Source: Bradyrhizobium manausense
GTDB lineage: Bacteria > Pseudomonadota > Alphaproteobacteria > Rhizobiales > Xanthobacteraceae
Direction of reading: 5' to 3'
Length of the DNA: 64,000 nucleotides
NCBI RefSeq assembly: GCF_001440035.1
Contig: NZ_LJYG01000085.1
Location: forward strand, 35,654 to 99,653
The notes beneath the pieces were generated by a model. It was not told the DNA's origin. It worked only from the letters and a program-made list of their open reading frames with translations, and did no database searches. Below are positions 60,605 to 64,000 of this stretch, in pieces. How positions within the stretch are numbered: the stretch's first letter is position 1; each line of letters opens with the position of its first letter. A program made the position numbers and the translations under genes.

Positions 60605-61798
60605 ATGCCCTTTCCTCACGCTTCCGAAGCCCTCTCGCGCTTCATCGTGCTCGATCTGACCCGTGTCCGCTCCGGGCCGACCTGCGTGCGCCAGCTCGCG
60701 GATTGGGGCGCGACGGTGATCAAGATCGACGCGCTCACGGAAGATGCCGGCGGCGAGCAGCCGGGCGGACCGCGGCGTGGTTCCGACTTCCAGAATTTGC
60801 ACCGCAACAAGCGGGCCATGACGCTGAACCTGAAAGACGAGCGTGGGCTCGCCGTGTTCAAGCGCCTCGCCGCCAAGGCCGACGTCGTGGTCGAGAATTT
60901 CCGCCCCGACGTGAAGAAGAAGCTCGGCATCGACTATGAGAGCCTCGCTGCGATCAATCCGCTCATCGTCTATGGCAGCATCTCCGGCTTCGGTCAGGAC
61001 GGCCCCTATCACAAGCGGCCCGGCTTCGATCAGATCGCGCAGGGCATGGGCGGGCTTATGTCGATCACCGGAGCGCCCGGCCAGGGCCCGATGCGGGTGG
61101 GCATCCCCGTCGCCGACCTTACTGCGGGCCTGTTCTGCGCCATGGGCATCCTCACAGCGCTGCTGGAGCGCGAGGTCTCCGGCAAGGGTCAGTGGGTGCA
61201 GACCTCGTTGCTCCAGGCCCAGATCTTCATGCTGGACTTCCAGGCCGCGCGCTGGCTGATGGAGAAGGAGGTGGCCAGGCAGGCGGGCAACAATCACCCG
61301 ACCAGCATCCCCACCGGCGTATTCAAGACCGCGGACGGCCATATCAACATCGCGACGACCGGAGGGCGAATCTGGGAGCGCTGCGCGCAAGCCATCGGCG
61401 CCCCCGAACTCGTCACCAATCCCGACTACGCCACGGCGCCGGCCCGCTCCAAGAACCGCGACGCGCTCAACGCCGAGATCGAGAAGCGCACGGTGACGAA
61501 GTCGACCGAGACCTGGGTCCGCGAGCTCAACGAGGCCGGCGTGCCCTGCGGGCCGATCTATGCCATCGACCAGATGTTCGAGGACGCGCAGGTCAAGCAT
61601 CTCGGTATCGCGCAGGACGTGCCCAACGAGGAGGGCCGCCACATCCGCCTGGTCGGCCAGCCCGTGACGCTGTCGCGCACGCCGAGCAGGATGGTGGCGC
61701 GGCCGCCCGAATTCGGCGAGCAGACCGACGAGGTGCTCGCCGAGTTCGGCCTCGGTGCCGGCGAGATCGCGGCGCTCAAGGCCGCCAAGGTGGTGTGA
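60605..61798 (+). CDS. CaiB/BaiF (class III) CoA-transferase
   Basis: A 397-residue family III CoA-transferase. LDLTRVRSGPTCVRQLADWG is the typical opening, NLHRNKRAMTLNLKDERGL the CoA-binding region, and VGIPVADLTAGLFCAMGILT contains Asp-171 at the place of the catalytic Asp that forms the acyl-enzyme anhydride. The family moves CoA between organic acids such as oxalate/formate, succinate/citramalate, or carnitine. ACCGGAG lies 9 bases before the ATG. No obvious acyl-CoA partner gene is adjacent; the substrate is unknown. Confidence 0.93.
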   Translation: MPFPHASEALSRFIVLDLTRVRSGPTCVRQLADWGATVIKIDALTEDAGGEQPGGPRRGSDFQNLHRNKRAMTLNLKDERGLAVFKRLAAKADVVVENFRPDVKKKLGIDYESLAAINPLIVYGSISGFGQDGPYHKRPGFDQIAQGMGGLMSITGAPGQGPMRVGIPVADLTAGLFCAMGILTALLEREVSGKGQWVQTSLLQAQIFMLDFQAARWLMEKEVARQAGNNHPTSIPTGVFKTADGHINIATTGGRIWERCAQAIGAPELVTNPDYATAPARSKNRDALNAEIEKRTVTKSTETWVRELNEAGVPCGPIYAIDQMFEDAQVKHLGIAQDVPNEEGRHIRLVGQPVTLSRTPSRMVARPPEFGEQTDEVLAEFGLGAGEIAALKAAKVV

Positions 61799-61829
61799 GG
61801 ATCAGGTCCGGCCGGTCCCGACAAGCGAA

Positions 61830-61855
61830 GAGGCCCGGCGCAAGCGCCGGGCCTC
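61830..61855. terminator. hairpin between convergent genes, likely bidirectional terminator
   Basis: An 11-base perfect stem, GAGGCCCGGCG and CGCCGGGCCTC, closes a CAAG loop. It lies 32 bases after the CoA-transferase stop and 34 bases after the stop of the opposing outer-membrane protein gene. A T-run is lacking, so its efficiency is uncertain. Confidence 0.7.
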
Positions 61856-61888
61856 CAGAGCATTTCCGCAAAGTTCGTCGGTCTGGCG

Positions 61889-62764
61889 TCAGTACTTGGC
61901 GACCACCGGGCCCGAGAAGCGGTAGTTCACGCCGACACGGAGAATGTTGTCGGTGAAGCGGGTGCCGAAATTGCCGGTCGTGGTCGTCGTCGCTACGGTG
62001 TTGAAACCGATCGCCGGCGTATTGAGCGCGTTGGTGACGGTCGTTGCGCTCGCCGAGGCGCCGTTGAACGAGCCGAGATCCATGTAGAGATATTCGACCT
62101 TCACGGACCAGTTGCGATCAATCGCGAACTCGCCGCCGGCGCCGACCGTCCAGCCGGCCTTGGTGCCGCCCCAGCCGATGCCGATCGCAGGCGCGCTCGC
62201 GTCGAGGTGTCCGTAAGCGAGACCGCCGGTCGCGTATAGCAGCACGCGCGGACTCGCGACCCAGCCGACGCGGCCACGCACGGTCCCGAACCAATCGAGC
62301 TTGTAGTTGGCCGGGAACAGCACTGAACCCGCGGGACAGCCGATCGCCGAGCAGACGCTGTTCGTCGACTTCTCGTCGCTGCCCTGGATGTCGGCTTCAA
62401 GACCCCACAGCCAATTGCTCTGCTGCCAGTTGTAACCGAGCTGGCCGCCGCCAAGGACGCCGTTCACGTTGGAGCGGCCCCAGATCGTCTGCGCCGCCAG
62501 CGGTGTCACGACGGGGCCGCCGACCGGGGTCGGGCCGGCCGTACGAAACACCTGCACGCTTTGGGTGCCGGTCAGGGTGCCGTCATCGCGCTCGCGGCCC
62601 CAGCTGTAGCCGACATTGCCGCCAATGTAGAAACCGCTCCAATTATAGCCGGGATCGACCATGACCGGCGCCTTGGTGAAGGGGCGCGCGGCGAGGTCGG
62701 CAGCCATCGCGTTGGTGCCCAGCACACAGATCGCTGCAGTGATACCGATTGCAATTCGCTTCAT
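61889..62764 (-). CDS. outer-membrane beta-barrel protein (Omp25/RopB-like)
   Basis: A 291-residue protein with a signal peptide MKRIAIGITAAICVLGTNAM ending in AMA, then the family opening DLAARPFTKAPVMVDPGYNW and SGFYIGGNVGYSWG. Alternating amphipathic strands follow, and the C-terminus FGTRFTDNILRVGVNYRFSG fits an 8-stranded barrel. Two Cys in NSVCSAIGCPAG might form a loop disulphide. GGAAGGGG lies just before the ATG at 62764, which is therefore preferred over upstream ATGs. Such proteins are abundant structural outer-membrane components in Bradyrhizobium and relatives. Confidence 0.92.
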   Translation of the reverse strand: MKRIAIGITAAICVLGTNAMAADLAARPFTKAPVMVDPGYNWSGFYIGGNVGYSWGRERDDGTLTGTQSVQVFRTAGPTPVGGPVVTPLAAQTIWGRSNVNGVLGGGQLGYNWQQSNWLWGLEADIQGSDEKSTNSVCSAIGCPAGSVLFPANYKLDWFGTVRGRVGWVASPRVLLYATGGLAYGHLDASAPAIGIGWGGTKAGWTVGAGGEFAIDRNWSVKVEYLYMDLGSFNGASASATTVTNALNTPAIGFNTVATTTTTGNFGTRFTDNILRVGVNYRFSGPVVAKY

Positions 62765-62923
62765 AAAAACCCCTTCCAATAGATTCTGGGCGCAGCATAA
62801 CTGCTCGCATCGCGCCCGGCTGTCGCACGGGGGCAACATTCGGAAACAATTGTTCCGCGCGGGCCGAGGCCCGTGTCCGCCTTCCAGCACACTCATTGAT
62901 TTTTCAGAGCTTTTTGCCCGCCT

Positions 62924-64000
62924 CTAACCCCGGCCGATCTCCATGCGTTGCCCGAGGCTGGTAAACAGACGGTCAACCAAAGGCCAAAACAGCAGCAGGA
63001 GCGCCAGGGTCGTGATCGAGCCGACCAGGACCACCAAAGCCGAGCATCAGCCAGATGTCGAACATCGCGCTCTGGATCGCGTAGGCCCCGATGGCGCAGG
63101 ACACCACGATCATCGGCGCGATGGCCGCGAACGGCACGCGCAGGATCGAGGCGAAGATCGGCACCGTCGTCAGCACCAGCACGAGGCCGACGACATTGCC
63201 CAGATACATCGAGGCGATCAGGCCCCAGACGAAATCCTTGTGCTCGACGAACAGCAGCGGGCCCGGATTGAGCCCCCACACCATCAAACCGCCGAGCAGG
63301 ATCGCAGCGGCGCCGGAGCCGGGAATGCCGAACGCCAGCATCCGCAGCAGCGCCGAGGTGCCGGAGGCATGTGCCGCCGTCTCCGGCGCGAACACGCCTT
63401 CGATGCGGCCGTTGCCAAGAACTCTCGGGATCCTTGGCGAAACGTTTTGCCAGATTGTAGCCCATGAAGGACGCAGCGATCGCGCCGCCCGGCGTGATGC
63501 CGAGCCAGCAGCCGATGAAAGAGGAGCGCAGCAACGTTACCCAGTATTTCGGCAGGTCCTTCCACATACTCAGCACCACGCGCAGCGAGATGCTCGCAGC
63601 GTGACCGCGCAGCGCCAGCCGTTCCTCCATCGTCAGCAGAATCTCGCTGATGCCGAACAGGCCGATGACGGCGACCAGGAAGTTGATGCCGCGCAAAAGC
63701 TCGGCGAACCGAACGTCATGCGCAGTTGGCCGACACCGTGTCCATGCCGACGCCGGCGAGCAGAAGGCCGAGTGACATCGAGATGACGGTCTTGTGCCTG
63801 GCTTCGCGGCCCAAGCCGACGAAGGAGCAGAACGTCAACAGATACACCGCGAAGAACTCGGGCGGACCGAACTTCAGCGCGAAGGACGAGATCATCGGCG
63901 CAAGGAAGGTCATCAGCAGCACTGCGACCAGCGAGCCGATGAAGGAGGACGTGAACGCCGCGGTCAGCGCCTCGGCCGCCCGGCCCTGCCGCGCCATCGG
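62924..64000 (-). pseudogene. TctA-like tripartite tricarboxylate transporter permease, multiply frameshifted, cut by window edge
   Basis: Read leftwards, MARQGRAAEALTAAFTSSFI to LGLLLAGVGMDTVS is good TctA sequence; two lost bases at about 63700-63730 then shift it, and GINFLVAVIGLFGISEILLT to AAIASFMGYNLAKRFAKDPE follows. A third change near 63410 leads to FAPETAAHASGTSALLRMLA and GLNPGPLLFVEHKDFVWGL, and a fourth near 63040 to LVVLVGSITTLALLLLFWPL before a stop at 62924. TctA is the large permease of TTT systems for citrate or other carboxylates. The N-terminal part lies outside the window. Either a decayed gene or a locally poor sequence would explain the four or more shifts. Confidence 0.8.

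Noticed and set aside
1..64000. tRNA or rRNA genes
   Set aside because: No cloverleaf with a convincing T-arm and no rRNA-like stretch was recognised while reading the gaps; a covariance search would be decisive.

Overview
The window looks like chromosomal DNA of a Bradyrhizobium-type alphaproteobacterium. It is GC-rich, carries two LIV-type ABC transporter clusters, a TctA-type permease, an Omp25/RopB-like outer-membrane protein and Bradyrhizobium-like intergenic palindromes. This assignment rests on gene content and style only; no rRNA or tRNA gene was recognised.

Region by region. (1) 1-4.5 kb: a minus-strand LIV-type transporter operon (binding protein, two permeases, ATPase cut by the window edge), then a small lipoprotein. 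(2) 4.5-12.7 kb: housekeeping and regulatory genes: purU, a HemD-like protein, a 1107-residue zinc-ribbon/class III cyclase/AAA/TPR protein with a peroxiredoxin-like gene behind it, an MFS exporter and a Crp/Fnr regulator. (3) 13-22.7 kb: a plus-strand operon of ATPase, acyl-CoA synthetase, LivH, LivM, binding protein and LivF, followed by a convergent AGE-family epimerase and a PaaK-like CoA ligase. This suggests uptake and CoA activation of an organic acid. (4) 22.8-57.9 kb: a large surface-polysaccharide region (detailed below). (5) 58-64 kb: a putative metallopeptidase with three CARDB-like repeats, a CaiB/BaiF CoA-transferase, an outer-membrane beta-barrel protein and a multiply frameshifted tctA-like gene running off the edge.

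The polysaccharide region holds gmd beside a broken fcl, a GmhB-like phosphatase, several glycosyltransferases, and a Gfo/Idh, acyltransferase and aminotransferase set for an N-acylated amino sugar. It also holds two full Wzy-like membrane proteins with a Wzz-like protein between them, a Wzx-like flippase, two GT-C-like membrane proteins, and a GT2/GT4 pair. A four-gene operon (C-methyltransferase, cupin, perosamine-synthase-like aminotransferase, DesVI/TylM1-like N-methyltransferase) looks like a branched or N-methylated amino-sugar pathway. An IS630-family element sits between two methyltransferase genes.

The most notable structure is duplication and decay inside this region. A Wzy-like/CgeB-type glycosyltransferase pair occurs twice, each time with a different partner damaged. 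A GT2/GT4 pair occurs once intact (55.7-57.9 kb) and once as an inverted, frameshifted relic whose two genes are fused by a deletion. fcl is present as two unrelated-looking remnants. Intergenic palindromes were noticed only in the first 20 kb, which fits the polysaccharide region having a different history. No clear, wholly new system was found; the best candidates are the amino-sugar operon and the duplicated polymerase/transferase cassettes.
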